NCBI GenBank assembly: GCA_011319805.1
Contig: SJRY01000283.1
Span: 248,001-312,000, forward strand
Direction: 5' to 3'
Length of the DNA stretch: 64,000 nt
From: Macrocybe gigantea
Lineage: Eukaryota > Basidiomycota > Agaricomycetes > Agaricales > Callistosporiaceae
Position numbers and translations under genes: made by a program. Positions within the stretch are counted from its first letter, which is position 1; every line of letters begins with the position of its first letter. Positions 20,715 through 32,396 of this stretch are shown piece by piece. The notes under the pieces are model-generated. The model ran no database searches. It was not told the DNA's origin and saw nothing but the letters and a program-made list of their open reading frames with translations.

Positions 20715-22407
20715 CTACCACTTGGCTCCGACGTTTCGGCCAGCTTCGACGCATTTCCCGATGCTGACGCCGCCCACGCTTGCGCCTACGACCTCCATCC
20801 TGCCTTCCCACCCCTCACCCTCCAGCGCCGCCCGCAGCTCCCCCATGCGCAGCAGATGCCCAGGCGTGGGCGTAGGTATGCAGGACGCGTTGTGCACGAC
20901 GCGGTGGAACACCGGTTCCGGCAGCTTTCTATCCAGGTGCCGCTCGAGCTCGGCCAGGACTGCAGGTAGGAAAGACGGGTCCCCTACAAGCGGGTTCGAG
21001 GTGCTGGATCCGAGATAGGGCCCGCCGAGCATGACGGTCATCTTCGTGATCGTCTTCGCCGGCTGCTGCGAATCGCCCACCGCATCCTGGGCAGAGAGAG
21101 AACACGAATCGAATACGGTGCCCAGTATCCCGAGCGTGCGAGGTGCCGTCGAGTCCGGGTACGGGTAGTCCTCGAGGGGCCGAGGGACGAGGTAGCCGAA
21201 GCCGGCAGGGTGGATTTCGTGCGGGGGTTGGGCGAAGAGCAGGTTTACGATAGTAACTGAGGATGTGGGGTTGGCAGTGAGGTACGGTAGTCGATGGGAT
21301 GTGTTGGCCGAGATTAGTGTCTGCAGCACAGGCAGAGGTACGGCAGAAACTACGTGCGAAGGGTCGATGTTCCCGGACGGAGAGTAGAGCTTGAAGGAAG
21401 GCTGAGCCAGCTTACACCTCGAGCGGGCAGGAAGGACACACCTTGAGCGTGTTGTTCGCCCGGATTTTGAGGCTGGTGACCGGCACATCGGTGTACAACC
21501 GAACGTTTGGGTTCTTTTGCAGATTCGCCACCAACGCATTCGTGAGCGTCTGCATGCCATCGCGGAACGAAAACACGGCGACATGCTTCATAAGCCTCGG
21601 CACGTTCCCCAAGTCATGCTCCTCGGCCGCGGAGGACGACCGCGCGGCGGCGTCCGCGTCGCCATACACGCTCGGCAAAGCGCCCTTCACCGCGCCGAGG
21701 GCAACGCTCCCGCCACCCCGCTCCTCAAGCTCATACAACACCGGGAACGCCGCACGCACGCTGACGTCTCGCGAATCCGCCGCGTACACGCCATGCGTGA
21801 GCGCGCTGCCCAGCACACGCGCGAACGGGGCACCGAAACGCCGCGTGAAGAAGGAATCGAGCGACTCGTCCGCGTCCTCGGGCCACCCCGTCGCGCTGGG
21901 CGGCCGGTTTTTCGACCGGAACGGCTCGCGAAGAAGAGAGGAGAAGAGGAGCGGGAAGAGTGGTGATCGCAGCAGAAGGCGCGGGGAGGTGGGCAAGGCG
22001 ACGAGCCCTGGCATCGGGGCGACGTGCAGGAACCGAGCTCGGGCTGCTGGTGAGGATTTGGATGTCGTCACGAGTTGGGAGGAGAGGTTCAGCAGGTGGA
22101 TCTATGCAGAACGTTATTGATAGACTCCCCATTTCGAAGAGCAAATAGGACTGCAGACCAGTTCCAGCACTGCTTTGGACGTCGGACGCAGCGTCCGGGG
22201 GCCAGATTCAAAGAGGACCGACGCCGTCTGCTGCGACGGCAGCTGCACTTGCACCCGTTCGCTGCGTACCCAGCCCCCGAGCCTCGGATTCCTCTCAAGC
22301 ACTGTCACCAGCGCATTAGGGAACCGACGAGTGAGATGAAAGGCGGACGAAAGTCCAGTGAGGCCGCCACCGATGATGGCGATGTGGGAAGGAGCCATGC
22401 TCGGCAC
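20715..22407 (-). CDS. HEM14: Protoporphyrinogen oxidase
   Basis: This enzyme oxidises protoporphyrinogen IX to protoporphyrin IX in the mitochondrial inner membrane, the penultimate step of haem synthesis. The N-terminus MPSMAPSHIAIIGGGLTGLS carries the FAD-binding GxGxxG fold, with VLERNPRLGGWVRSE (the conserved GGxxxT/S-like motif) and FESGPRTLRP, a hallmark of PPOX. Later blocks include DESLDSFFTRRFGAPFARVL, SALTHGVYAAD, FSFRDGMQTLTNAL and, near the C-terminus, VGASVGGVSIGKCVEAGRNV, which closes the FAD site. Two introns are seen: one after LEL (around 22150) and one near 21380-21440 (GTGTGT...TCAAG). The length, about 520 residues, is normal. Start choice between two ATGs three codons apart is open. 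Confidence 0.96.
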
Positions 22408-22841
22408 TCTCCCAGACGATCAATAATATCCTTGAAAGTATTTCCGCCACAGGACGCGCGTCGCGTCGATGGGCTCGGCGGCTAGCTCGTTATCGTGCAC
22501 AGCGACAAAGGGCTACGACAATGTCTAGATAATACAGCATTACAGCGCCGACCGCCACCATCTTTCTTCTACTGTTCACCCCTGAAAATCATCCACAGCA
22601 TTTTCTCCTCACGCGCGACTGCAACTCCTTTGCCGGGGAAAGATTGATCATCTCCAGAAGCAGGACGTAAAGAGCGTGGCAGATTGTCCACACAGCTCGA
22701 CTCTTTCCGTGCAAGTGTGGCGGCAGCGGCATTTCTCCTTGCCTTGAATGGACATGGAACCGAAGACCGAGTGCGCCTACTGCATAAAAGCCCAATCAGA
22801 GGGTAGTTGCGCGCCACATTCTCTAGCACATCTCCTTCACC
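22408..22841. other. Intergenic (divergent promoters), 0.43 kb
   Basis: This is the shared upstream region of HEM14 (minus) and the F-box gene (plus). No clear TATA or repeated operator was seen. Confidence 0.5.
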
Positions 22842-24437
22842 ATGGACGGCGAGTCCGTACTCCAGAGCATGTCTTCCTCGTCGCTCCCGCTCGAGAAAGT
22901 CGTGCAGATGCGCCACAAGCTGCTCGAGATGCGAAGACAGCTCAAGAATCCGCGAACTCTCAGCGAGATCGATCACCGCCTCAACATGCTGCTCCCTGTT
23001 TCTGCGCTGCCTCCCGAACTCCTTCTGAAGGTCTTCATTCAGAACACAGAGCTCGAACCGCCTCCAGATTCGTCAAGCTTTCATACGAACCTTCCAGATC
23101 AAACTGCGCTCGTCGCCCGAAGAACGCGCGTTGCGTCTCAGGTGTGCCGATATTGGCGCGACGTCGTGTTCCAGTCTAGGGAGCTCTGGGGCCTGTCCAT
23201 CGACTTTCATCATCCCCAGTCCGACTACATACACCTTCTCCTACAAAGATCGAGACCAGCGCCGTTCGACTTCAGACTATGCGTCTTGTCCGACGTCCGG
23301 ACGATGCCAGTCTGGACCGCCGCAGCGCCGCACTTTGGTATGGTCCGCGATTTCGAGGCCCAACTAGGGTGCCGCAAGACGCGGATGCTGCTGTTCGAGT
23401 ACCTGCAGGCGCCCATGCCGCACCTCGCGCGGTTCTCGCTCCGGCTGGCGAAGCGGCCGTACTACGAGGCCCCCCGCAAGCTCCCGTTCGCGCTGTTCGA
23501 CGCGCACGCGCCGGCCCTTTGCGAATTCTCCCTCGCGAATTGCGGCTTCGACCCGGAGATCGCGCCTGCCCTATTCGCGAACCTCACCGCGCTTGCCGTG
23601 GAGGACGTGTCGCGCAAAGTCGCGCCGACGGTCACGCAGTGGCTCTACGTCCTGAACAGCACGCGTGTCCTGGAGCGGCTGAGCATCGTCAGAGCTATAG
23701 CCGCGGAACAGGACGCCGACGCGCTGTTCAGCACGACGTTCCTCCCCGTCACGCTTGCTCGTCTGGAACACCTCGCGCTCGACTCGTACGCGTGCGACTG
23801 CATCAGGCTGCTTCAGTTTCTCACGTTCGACCCGCGCTGCACTCTCCACCTCACGAGCAGGCGTACAGTCCCCGGACGGGATTTTCAGCGTCTGCAGCAT
23901 CTCGTCCGCCGTAGGGCGCTCGTGTGGCACACTGAGGGCGGCGTTATAGCGGTGTGCCTACGGCAAGACAAGTTCTCGTTCCAGTACCCACTTCCCTCCC
24001 CCTCTTCCCTTTCCTCCACGACTGCGCTCCCCAAGCTCTCCGTAACATACATGCTGCAAAACCCAAACGACATGCCGCGCCTCGAGCCGGCGCTCTGCCA
24101 GCTCTTCTCCGAGCTCCCCGCCGTCGCCGAAATCTCGACGCTGCGACTGGACGCATCAGGCGACTTCCGCCCCGCGTTCGACACGCTGCTGCACCTCTTT
24201 CCCGACGTGCGCACGCTCGAGCTCGTCAACCGCGCGTTTCACCACTTTGTCGCGGACGACAGGGCGTTCAGGATCACGGGCCTTGACGTGTGTCCCGCCT
24301 TGTGCACGCTCAGGATCAGCGCCGCGGTGCTCGCTCTCAGCGCGGACTGGGTGCTGTCGTTCTTGAAGTTTAGGAAGCAGATCGGGAGACCGGTGCATAG
24401 GTTGAGCTGCGTGACTGTCTGGTTGGTGCCGAGATGA
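22842..24437 (+). CDS. F-box-like protein
   Basis: One uninterrupted reading frame encodes 531 residues. An N-terminal helix (LPLEKVVQMRHKLLEMRRQL) leads into LNMLLPVSALPPELLLKVFI, the start of an F-box, with SQVCRYWRDVVFQSRELWGL completing it (residues about 45-115). F-box proteins link substrates to SCF ubiquitin ligase through Skp1. The rest has weak leucine-rich spacing (MPHLARFSLRLAKRPYYEAP; TRVLERLSIVRAI; FPDVRTLELVNRAFHHFV) as in the many lineage-specific F-box proteins of Agaricomycetes. The absence of introns contrasts with neighbouring genes and is common in this expanded family. The substrate is unknown. GC content is high, especially 23.4-24.2 kb. Confidence 0.9.
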   Translation: MDGESVLQSMSSSSLPLEKVVQMRHKLLEMRRQLKNPRTLSEIDHRLNMLLPVSALPPELLLKVFIQNTELEPPPDSSSFHTNLPDQTALVARRTRVASQVCRYWRDVVFQSRELWGLSIDFHHPQSDYIHLLLQRSRPAPFDFRLCVLSDVRTMPVWTAAAPHFGMVRDFEAQLGCRKTRMLLFEYLQAPMPHLARFSLRLAKRPYYEAPRKLPFALFDAHAPALCEFSLANCGFDPEIAPALFANLTALAVEDVSRKVAPTVTQWLYVLNSTRVLERLSIVRAIAAEQDADALFSTTFLPVTLARLEHLALDSYACDCIRLLQFLTFDPRCTLHLTSRRTVPGRDFQRLQHLVRRRALVWHTEGGVIAVCLRQDKFSFQYPLPSPSSLSSTTALPKLSVTYMLQNPNDMPRLEPALCQLFSELPAVAEISTLRLDASGDFRPAFDTLLHLFPDVRTLELVNRAFHHFVADDRAFRITGLDVCPALCTLRISAAVLALSADWVLSFLKFRKQIGRPVHRLSCVTVWLVPR

Positions 24438-24771
24438 TGGAGGTGCTGCAACAGCAGGAGGACCTCGAGGTGGTTCTGTAATTTGATATTTCTTTGAGGC
24501 ATTGCTTCTGTATATTTCTCTCACATAAAGTTTATTGTTTCAGTTGTAGCTGTTCATGTGTTTGCAATCTGGAGGCGGACTCGGAAACTGGCGCATAGGC
24601 CCTTCGATTTCAAGATCAGCAGCCGACAAACACAGATCTAGGCAAACCATATTCTGTCCCTCTGTAGTACACATATTCATACAGAAAATTTCTACAACCT
24701 ACCGTAAATACCCAAAGAATGAAGACCACCAGTTGAATAAGAATAAAAGGGCTGTCCATGGATGCAGTGCG
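24438..24771. other. Intergenic (convergent genes), 0.33 kb
   Basis: This separates the 3' ends of the two F-box genes. It is AT-richer than its flanks; nothing else was recognised. Confidence 0.5.
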
Positions 24772-26964
24772 TCAACGAGCAGAGATCGTCCTTTCAGCAA
24801 AATAGGCGTCGAAAATCGGGTCGTAGAAGACCCCACCGGCTTCATACGGACTCGGGCCATCGTATGTTATGTCGTCGGACAGCATCTCCTCGTCATCCTC
24901 GTTGACCGCCTGATACGCAGACTCCCAAAAGATTTTCACCGTCGTACCCAGCGATCCGCACGACATCGTGATCATGTCCTCCACCCCGTCCGCACCACCG
25001 CCACCCGCATAAACGTCATCTACGTGTATATCCACCTCCTCGAGGCCGCACGCACCCTGGCTCAGTCGCTCCATGGCCAGATTCTCGACAATGAACTCAA
25101 AGTCTTGGTTCCGCAGCCGGTCGAAGCCGCGGATGCACAGCGAGCGCAGCAGAGGACAGGGGCACGGCGAGAGGCCGCGCGCCGGTGCAGACGACGGAGA
25201 TGTAGGCGAGAAGGTGGAGATGCAGGTGGGCGATAGTGGGATGTGGGTGGGTGATGCCGGCGGCGAGGCGTAAAAGGATGATGAGGAGGAAGAGGATTCG
25301 CTGCAAGGCAGCAGCGCTCTGATGGCTTGCATCGACATTCCGTTCAGCTCGAGCTTTTTCAAACGCGTTAGGGAGCTGAAAAACGTCTGCAAAGGCGCAT
25401 GCAGCGACTTTACGCCCTTTAGCACGACTTTCTCTAGCAGGGGAAATGCAGAGCGGGTTGCGCCGCGTCCAATTGCGGTAGGTTTCTTCGCTAGGAAGAC
25501 AAAGTCGGGCAGAGAAGGAGAGGTGATCATGGTTTCCGTCAGGCCGCCCACATCGTATGTATCCACCATCCGCACGTCATCTTGCAACAGCACTGCTGGA
25601 ACGAGGTCAAAGTCTTGCTCACTGTGGTCGAGGTCCCCTGTGCCCATGTACATTAACATGCTCCCAGCATCGATGTCTTGTGGTTCCCCCGGATGGGCCG
25701 AATCCTCCAAGACCAACGACCGGACGTTCGGGGCATGGAGAAGCTCAAGAATGATTTGACCTTCCTGTGATGATCGATAGCCAATTGAAAGCTGTTGAAG
25801 CTCAGGGAGGAAAACTCTTGACAGGCCTTGGTACAGAATACTCTCTCCCTCGGCCATATCCTCGGTAATAAAAGGCCCTGAGCCATTGATCACTAGCTTT
25901 CGAAGCCCCGGGGCGGACGCCAGAATCCTGTGGAACTCTTCCAGCGTCGGCCTCACATCGGGGCAATGGGACGACAATTCGAGTGTGCGTAGCCTGGGCT
26001 GCGACGCCGATAGGATGGACGCCAGCGAGCTCCAGTGGGCGTGGACCCCCTTGAGGATCACCGTTTGTAAACGCGGCAACAGATCGCAGGGCCGAGGGAC
26101 GCCCCCAGGATGCTGCGATAGTTGGTGCTCGCTTAGGCCCAGGAACGAAGGGTCCTTGAGCTCGACGGGCTGAAACGTGGGCGAGTAGCTGACGAAATCG
26201 TTACAACGCATCAACGTCAAGGACTCGAGCATCGGAGCGCCATAGGTGACGACGTAGGGCTGCATACGCTGCAGCGCGACGTACATCGGAGCCCATACGT
26301 CCGTGAGAATGTCGATGGAGCGCCAGCGAGAAAGGTGAGGAAGCAAGAGCGAAATGACCGTATTCATGTGAGTAGAGGAAAATGGAGGCGTATAGGCATC
26401 GGGCTCGTATTCGGATGATGTTCTGCATAATCAATCAATCAACGACATTGTCAACAATTATGAAGGGGGTTGAAGAGAAAATGACGGCATGCGCCTTCAA
26501 CTCTGGGCGCAGATGCGGGAGGACACGTACTCTGACTCTGTAAAGTCCCAATTTTGATCTCTGGCATCGATGAGGATGTCTAGAGGATAGTTTCTCGAGA
26601 GCGCAAGATATGTCGCAAGGTGACTCGTGTTAATCGACGTCGGTTTTCTCAAGTAAGGTGTGCCATCGTCGCTGTCGTCTGTGCCCGGCACCTCAACCAT
26701 CTCCACCGTGATGCACAGGGAGGTCCAAAGCGAGGGCGTGTTCCTGGCGACGTCCCTCCAGCGTCGACACACCCTCGAAAGCAAGACCGGCGTTCTGATG
26801 CTGTCGGTAGTGAACCGCGGGTTCCTGCCCGTGTCCACATCGTCGTCGTCATGATCCACCTCTGCGGCGCTCGCAGATCCGTGCGTTCCCAGATGAAATA
26901 TGTACGAGAGCAGCTCAACAGGCAGTCTCTCTGTCGGCGACGAGCACAGCGGTGGGTAGAACAT
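24772..26964 (-). CDS. F-box/LRR protein
   Basis: The first exon (26964 to about 26520) holds the F-box: SPTERLPVELLSYIFHLGTH and LLSRVCRRWRDVARNTPSLW. One intron around 26420-26530 joins it to a long exon with repeated leucine-rich units (LLPRLQTVILKGVHAHWSSL; QPRLRTLELSSHCPDV; LPELQQLSIGYRSSQEGQII; LTRLKKLELNGMSMQAIRAL) and a serine/proline-rich insert near 25150-25300. The end is a conserved acidic tail (NEDDEEMLSDDITYDGPSPY ... FDAYFAERTISAR). Total is about 680 residues. It should act as a substrate adaptor for an SCF-type ubiquitin ligase; the target is unknown. It is unrelated in detail to the neighbouring F-box protein apart from domain type. Confidence 0.9.
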
Positions 26965-27986
26965 GGTCCGGCCAAAAGTGATGAAGAGGAAGGTGGAGAG
27001 GGGGATAATCGCAGCACTGGCAGTTCGTGTCTATTATCTTAAAAGGTGACGCTCCCGGCTCGACGTCCCTTTGTCTCATGGGACGGATAACCTGGAACAA
27101 AAAGAAAAAAAAATGGATATGGACCCATATCACCAGAAGATCGCATCGGCAAAATTATGGCGTATCCGTGATTGCATGAACTTTGTCTATTGTCTTATTT
27201 GGAAGCCAGAAGAACGGCATCAACATAAACGAACCTTGACAAAAAGACGAAAACAAAAAAGATTCGTGTTGCTGTGATGCATGAACCTGTCAGGCCGGAT
27301 GCGACCAAGCCCAGATGGGGAGTTGCCGCACATGGCAAGGTAGTGGGCAAACTTTTGGGTTTTGAATAGGCGAAGCAAGTCAGGCCTGCGAGCACCAGAA
27401 CCGTCCGAACGATCCGAGACGCCCCCAGAGAGCCGACGCAGACAGAACGCCTGGAGCTTTTGGTCCGTTTCGGAATGTTGAAAGGAACGGCCACATTCTC
27501 GCAACGAACAAAGGAGAGCGCGTAATTGGCAATCATGATCGATCTCAGATTGATAGTGTTCTCACGATCACGATAATCCCACGTACATAAGCAAATGACT
27601 CTGTGGCGACGCGCAAGGCCACTGGACATCCGTAGCTCACCGACAAGCCCGGCTTCGCAACTCGTCTTATTGTCTTAATTGTCCGTTGCCGCTCGTCAAA
27701 AATGCGATGCTATTCTGAATATAAGTACAATGGGTAAAATATATACCTGATTTACATAGGATGGACAAAGCGTGGCGGCCGACCATACAGATAAGCTCCG
27801 TGCTAGAACAAAAAGCAAGACAGAAGAAAAAAGAGTTTTCATAGTCTGTACTTCGTCATAAGTGAATGAAGATAGAAAGCGAATCGTCAAGTATCGCAGA
27901 GGAGGCAGAAAATACCAAGTAAAACAGAAATCGCAATTTTAATGACTCCATACCTTAACTCCGTTTCGATTCTCAACATACCGTCG
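26965..27986. other. Intergenic, 1.0 kb
   Basis: This separates the F-box gene start from the end of the zinc-cluster regulator, both on the minus strand. A minus-strand frame of 144 codons (27195-27629) is open, but it has random composition and no partner exons, so it is not called. Confidence 0.5.
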
Positions 27987-30900
27987 TCATGGAGAAGTCG
28001 CCAGTCCGTGAAGCTTCAGATATGGACTGTCACTGTATCCGTCTCTCAAGCCATTCGTCGTCACCCGTTGCGGGTGCCCAAAGCCTGCCGAAGCCGAGGA
28101 TGACGACGGCGAAGCCGCAAACAAGTTTCCCACATCAACAATGTTTCCTCCCGCTTCATCGAAAAACGACATCATATCAGCAGACGGCATGAACATCTGC
28201 GGCTCATGGTTGATCATATCCAGGCCCAACGATGGGTCCATATAGGAGGTTGTGGGTCCCGGAGCAGCGCGCTCGCCATTCCTAAACATCTGCGCGGAAT
28301 TTGGTGACATCTGGTTCGACCCGCGGACCCATTCATCGGCCCTGTTGCACCAACAGGAGCTGGTTGCGGCGGTGGCGCTGGGAACCCGGCACCGTTTTGC
28401 GTCGTTTCCACAAAGAAATCAGAGAAACTCTCAGGACTGCTGTGTTGCGAAGGCGAATCCCCGCTATGAGTTGATCTAGGGGCCGAAGGCGCCTTTTTTC
28501 TCGCAGGACGTATCCAAGGGGGACGCGAACTGCCATTGGACGGCCCTTCATGTCTGGGTGTATCGAGTGGGATTTGCGTGACTGTATGGAACATCGAAAG
28601 TGCCACGAGGACGAGGCGTCGTTGCGGAAGCGGAAAGCGGGATATCATTAGATAGGACAACGCGGGCAGAAAATTCCATACGGTTGGTAAGGAGACTAGT
28701 TTGAAAAGCAGAAATGCGGGGAAAAAGCTTACGTCGGCAAAACTCCTCCATAAGATCCCCAGACCGGAGGCCACACACATAGCGACCACTGAACCTGCGC
28801 AACAAGCCAACACATGATCGAAGCGCGTCGAGACCAGGGGGTATCAGATGTTGCAGCGCTTCCGTCTTGCAACTCAACAGGATGGCGACCAACGTCCTTC
28901 CGGCTTGAGTTAACTGGTGGATCACGTGTACGCCATCTGTGATTGTTTCAATAACGACAGGGAAAAGGGGAAGACGAAGGGTCAGCAAGCGTGGCCCCTG
29001 GCAATATGAAAAGCACGCGAAATGAACGCGAGATACTTACAATATGTCATCAGACCTTTTTTCGCGATGTGCAGGTGGGTAGCGATAATTTGAAGCGCAG
29101 AGTTGTGGGCTGCGATCAGAGCCTCTTTTTCCAGCTCCGAAGGCTCTTTCTCTGGATTGTCGCTCGTGCGTTCAGCCATGAGCTCGGAAAAACGATGTCG
29201 GTGAATCAACAACCGGACGAAATGCTCTACGCAGTGCAACCGTTCAGCCTGTGTGAATCTGATCGTGTCGTCGCTGGCGAGGGTGTCAGGACAGTGTGCC
29301 CAAAAGGCGGGTATAGTCCTGTGAACCTCATCCAACAGAGACTCTTCCTCACGCATCTCTCTGAACCGTCGAGAACCAGATAGAACGACCGTTGCCTTGG
29401 AGAGGAACGACGACGAATCGCTCAAGCTTCGCGCAGGTGGGACGTCGATGACCGATTCCAGCACGACCATGATCCTCACCGCGCAGATGAATGCGCTCAT
29501 CCGGCACTCCGTGCCAGGCGGGGGCATACCAATGCCATCTCGAGTGATGAACTCGTCATCGACGGGCGCAGGCTCCGACACATCGCAGTCGCGTAGACGT
29601 ATCATCGGCGGGCGGCCGAAATGGGCCCCAAGCTGCTTGTCCCAGATGTAGACGCACCAAAATGTGCGTTTGCGGACCTCCTCTTCGATCGGGTCGAACA
29701 CGTCATACGTGTCCGCACTCCGGTGCATCCCTGCATCGATGCACATCGTGACGGCCTCCGCGAGCAGCGCCGCAGCTCGGGAGAGCTTGCCGAGACCGAC
29801 CGCATACACGGCTGCGATCAGATTGGCCTGGATATTGTACAACGACGGTTTTTCGGCGATAGGGAGGGTCTGCAAACGAGCGAAGAGCTCGAACCATTGG
29901 GTGCCAGCTGAGATTCCGTCTTGAGGATTTGCGCGGACCCTTGGATCATCTATGTGCCTGGAGGCGAGACAACATATAGCGACTATGAACGAAGCAAAGC
30001 CAGGCTCGCCCCATTTCTGAGGGTTTCCATAGTCCTGTCGATGGAACCACGTCAATATTGTATCCTGTTTGGTGATTTGTCATCAAGTGATGACTTACAC
30101 CGAGGAACGTGGGAACGTGAAGAAAAGGTAGAATGTAGTAAGACGTTGACAGGTAGCACTGGACAAGGCTTGCACATCAAAAGAAGTCAGAATTCGAAGA
30201 TTCAATGATGAAAGCAGAAAACATATGAGGAGGGATGTCAGAAGAATATACCTGTCCATGAGTTCTGGGACAATATACGAAGTCATTAGTCGCCACAATG
30301 ATTGAGGGTTAACCTCGGTTCGGCGCGGCGTCCTGTTCGGGAACCAGTCCGTGTTCATGACGCTGGCCAATTTGCTTCGCGTCGGGTCGGAGCCATCGGA
30401 GAGAACACAGGACTCGGAATCGCGCCGGTGTTTTGAATGTGCATGTCTCTCGAGCAGAAGATCCAGGACAGGAAGTCCCGACGTTTCACCTTGCCACCTC
30501 GCGCAGCCTTCATCGTCAAAATACAGATAAGATGCCGCCAAGGACATGCGAGACGTATCCTCGGCTAACTGCTCCGGCGTTGTCGCGGAGTTATGGGAGT
30601 CCAACAACGGCCCGAAGGCGCCTCCCGGACTGTTTTTGTCATTGTGAGAGGGGTTTGGGTCGGGACTAAAGTGCGTCGAGGGGTTCGTGAGCGGAAAAAC
30701 GTGTAGAGAAGGTGGAGGAACGCCTTGGGGAAACTGCGTTGGGTATATGAACTGGCTGACGGGGCTGGAGATAGTGTCGGTAGGGTTATGTCCGCCGGAG
30801 TTTGGGGGATCATCCCGCCTGCAGCGAAGACAGCTGGGGGAATGGCTTGGATGAGAGTCTCGAGGTGATGCATCCTGTCCTCCAGGGTCGCCGTACGCCT

Positions 30901-31383
30901 ATCATGACGTCAGAAGCGATGAATTTTGAGCAATACGGATGAGAAGCGGCCAAGGCAGACCAAGGCAGAAGAATGGGAAAAAGTGGTGTTGCGAAATGCT
31001 GAGCAAATGTGGGCGGTGGCAGCCAAGAAAAAGACTCACTTTGACTTGTGCGGGTGCGTGCGTTTTCCAGGCTCCTCGAACGTGCAGGCAGAGTTCGCGG
31101 TCAGACATGCCTGACAAGGATGACCCTCGTCGCATTTTATTCTTCTCCGACTGTTAAGCAAAGATGAAAAGAGTAAACGCATGTGAGCGTCGATGTCGTC
31201 GAGGAGCGAGCTCACCGACACCGGTCACACGCTCTGGAGCAAAGCAAACAGGTTTTGAGACGACAGATGGGCGAAAACTGGACTGGGGACCGACCTGCTT
31301 AGCTTGAATCTTCTCTCTTTGAGGATAGAAGACGTCGAAGAGGAGGGTTGCTCCTGGCTTTCAGTGGCACCACTGGCGGACAT
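27987..31383 (-). CDS. Zn(II)2Cys6 transcription factor with fungal-specific domain
   Basis: The start at 31383 reads [20 protein letters not shown] and [10 protein letters not shown]. Two introns split the zinc cluster, which joins to [20 protein letters not shown] then [12 protein letters not shown]-x2-C-x6-C-x5-C-x2-C-x6-C, the binuclear DNA-binding motif. A Ser/Pro-rich linker follows. The fungal_trans domain comes next: [80 protein letters not shown] and [20 protein letters not shown]. The C-terminus is a Ser/Met-rich region with an acidic activation-like stretch ([20 protein letters not shown]), stop at 27987-27989. It resembles the xylanolytic-activator-like group of basidiomycetes; target genes cannot be inferred. 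Exon joins in 28.5-29.0 kb are approximate. Confidence 0.93.
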
Positions 31384-32396
31384 GATGGAGGTAAAGAGCC
31401 AAGTTGTTTCGGGCCAAGTATAGAATGGAATGTCATTCCTAAATGCTGCTCAATGACAGCAAGTTTCTCTGGGACGAAAAAAAAAAAACTCAGACTGGCG
31501 AATACCCGGTTCAGTCCGATCCCTATTATACTGAAACGCATAAGGAATGAGCCTCCCCATGGCACAAAGTCACGAATCCCATCCGCATCAAGGCGCGCTG
31601 TGGACCTGGGGATATGATCAATCACAAAGGCACGCCCTTCCTGCCTTTATCACACTCATCTCCCTCTGATTACACTCATCCGAATCGTTTTGGAAATTTG
31701 TGTCTTAATTTTGGGAATGTTTTCTGATCGTTCGATATTTTTGTCAGTGACTTACTCGATAAAGCTCTCTTCCGACCCCATGATCACATCTGTTGACGAC
31801 GGGCAAATCCGACGCACAGCCAGGTGCTTGGAATGTTAGACGGTCCCGACTCGGTTGTTCGTGGAGGATCGGTAATCGTCGAAAGGGTTGAATCGAGTTC
31901 GGCCACAGACCGAGGTTATTGCAGACCCCTCGCCATGCTGACGTGCCAATGACATGACTAGGATTGCTGAGTGCATATGGCTTTGGTGACGCGGATAGGC
32001 CCGAATGCCTGCCAAACCCGCTTCGAATTTCGATGCTTATGGTTAAACCTTATCATTGCTGGCAAGGCCTGTCGATTCGTCGCCCAGCTCGGACATTCAT
32101 TGATTTGCCTTTCCATACGATAGCATTGCGTGCATCTGGTATATAATCCATGCAGACTCGGTTGAGGACAAAATAGGTAAATGGATCCAGAGCAGAAGAA
32201 AAGTGAAAAAGACGGGGTAAACAAGAGAAAAGAAGGGGAAGGTCCGAGCCAGATAAAAGGTCTTATATTAAATGAAAAAGTGAAAGCTCAGATCAACCCG
32301 ATTGCGCAAAAAAATACATTTTCTTCCCGAATATCTGCTCAGTTGGTCAAAATCGATTCTTAGGGGCGTAAGTCGATCTGGAGTCGAGAACTTACA
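31384..32396. other. Intergenic, 1.0 kb
   Basis: This lies between the promoter of the zinc-cluster gene and the 3' end of the flippase gene. It includes a 10-A run near 31480. No gene was supported. Confidence 0.5.

Noticed and set aside
21443..22120. Long plus-strand frame opposite HEM14
   Set aside because: It is the antisense shadow of a GC-rich PPOX exon; composition is Arg/Ser/Ala-biased and no family matches, while the minus frame carries the full PPOX motif set.
27195..27629. 144-codon minus-strand frame between the F-box and zinc-cluster genes
   Set aside because: No splice-linked partners, no domain, random composition; not called.
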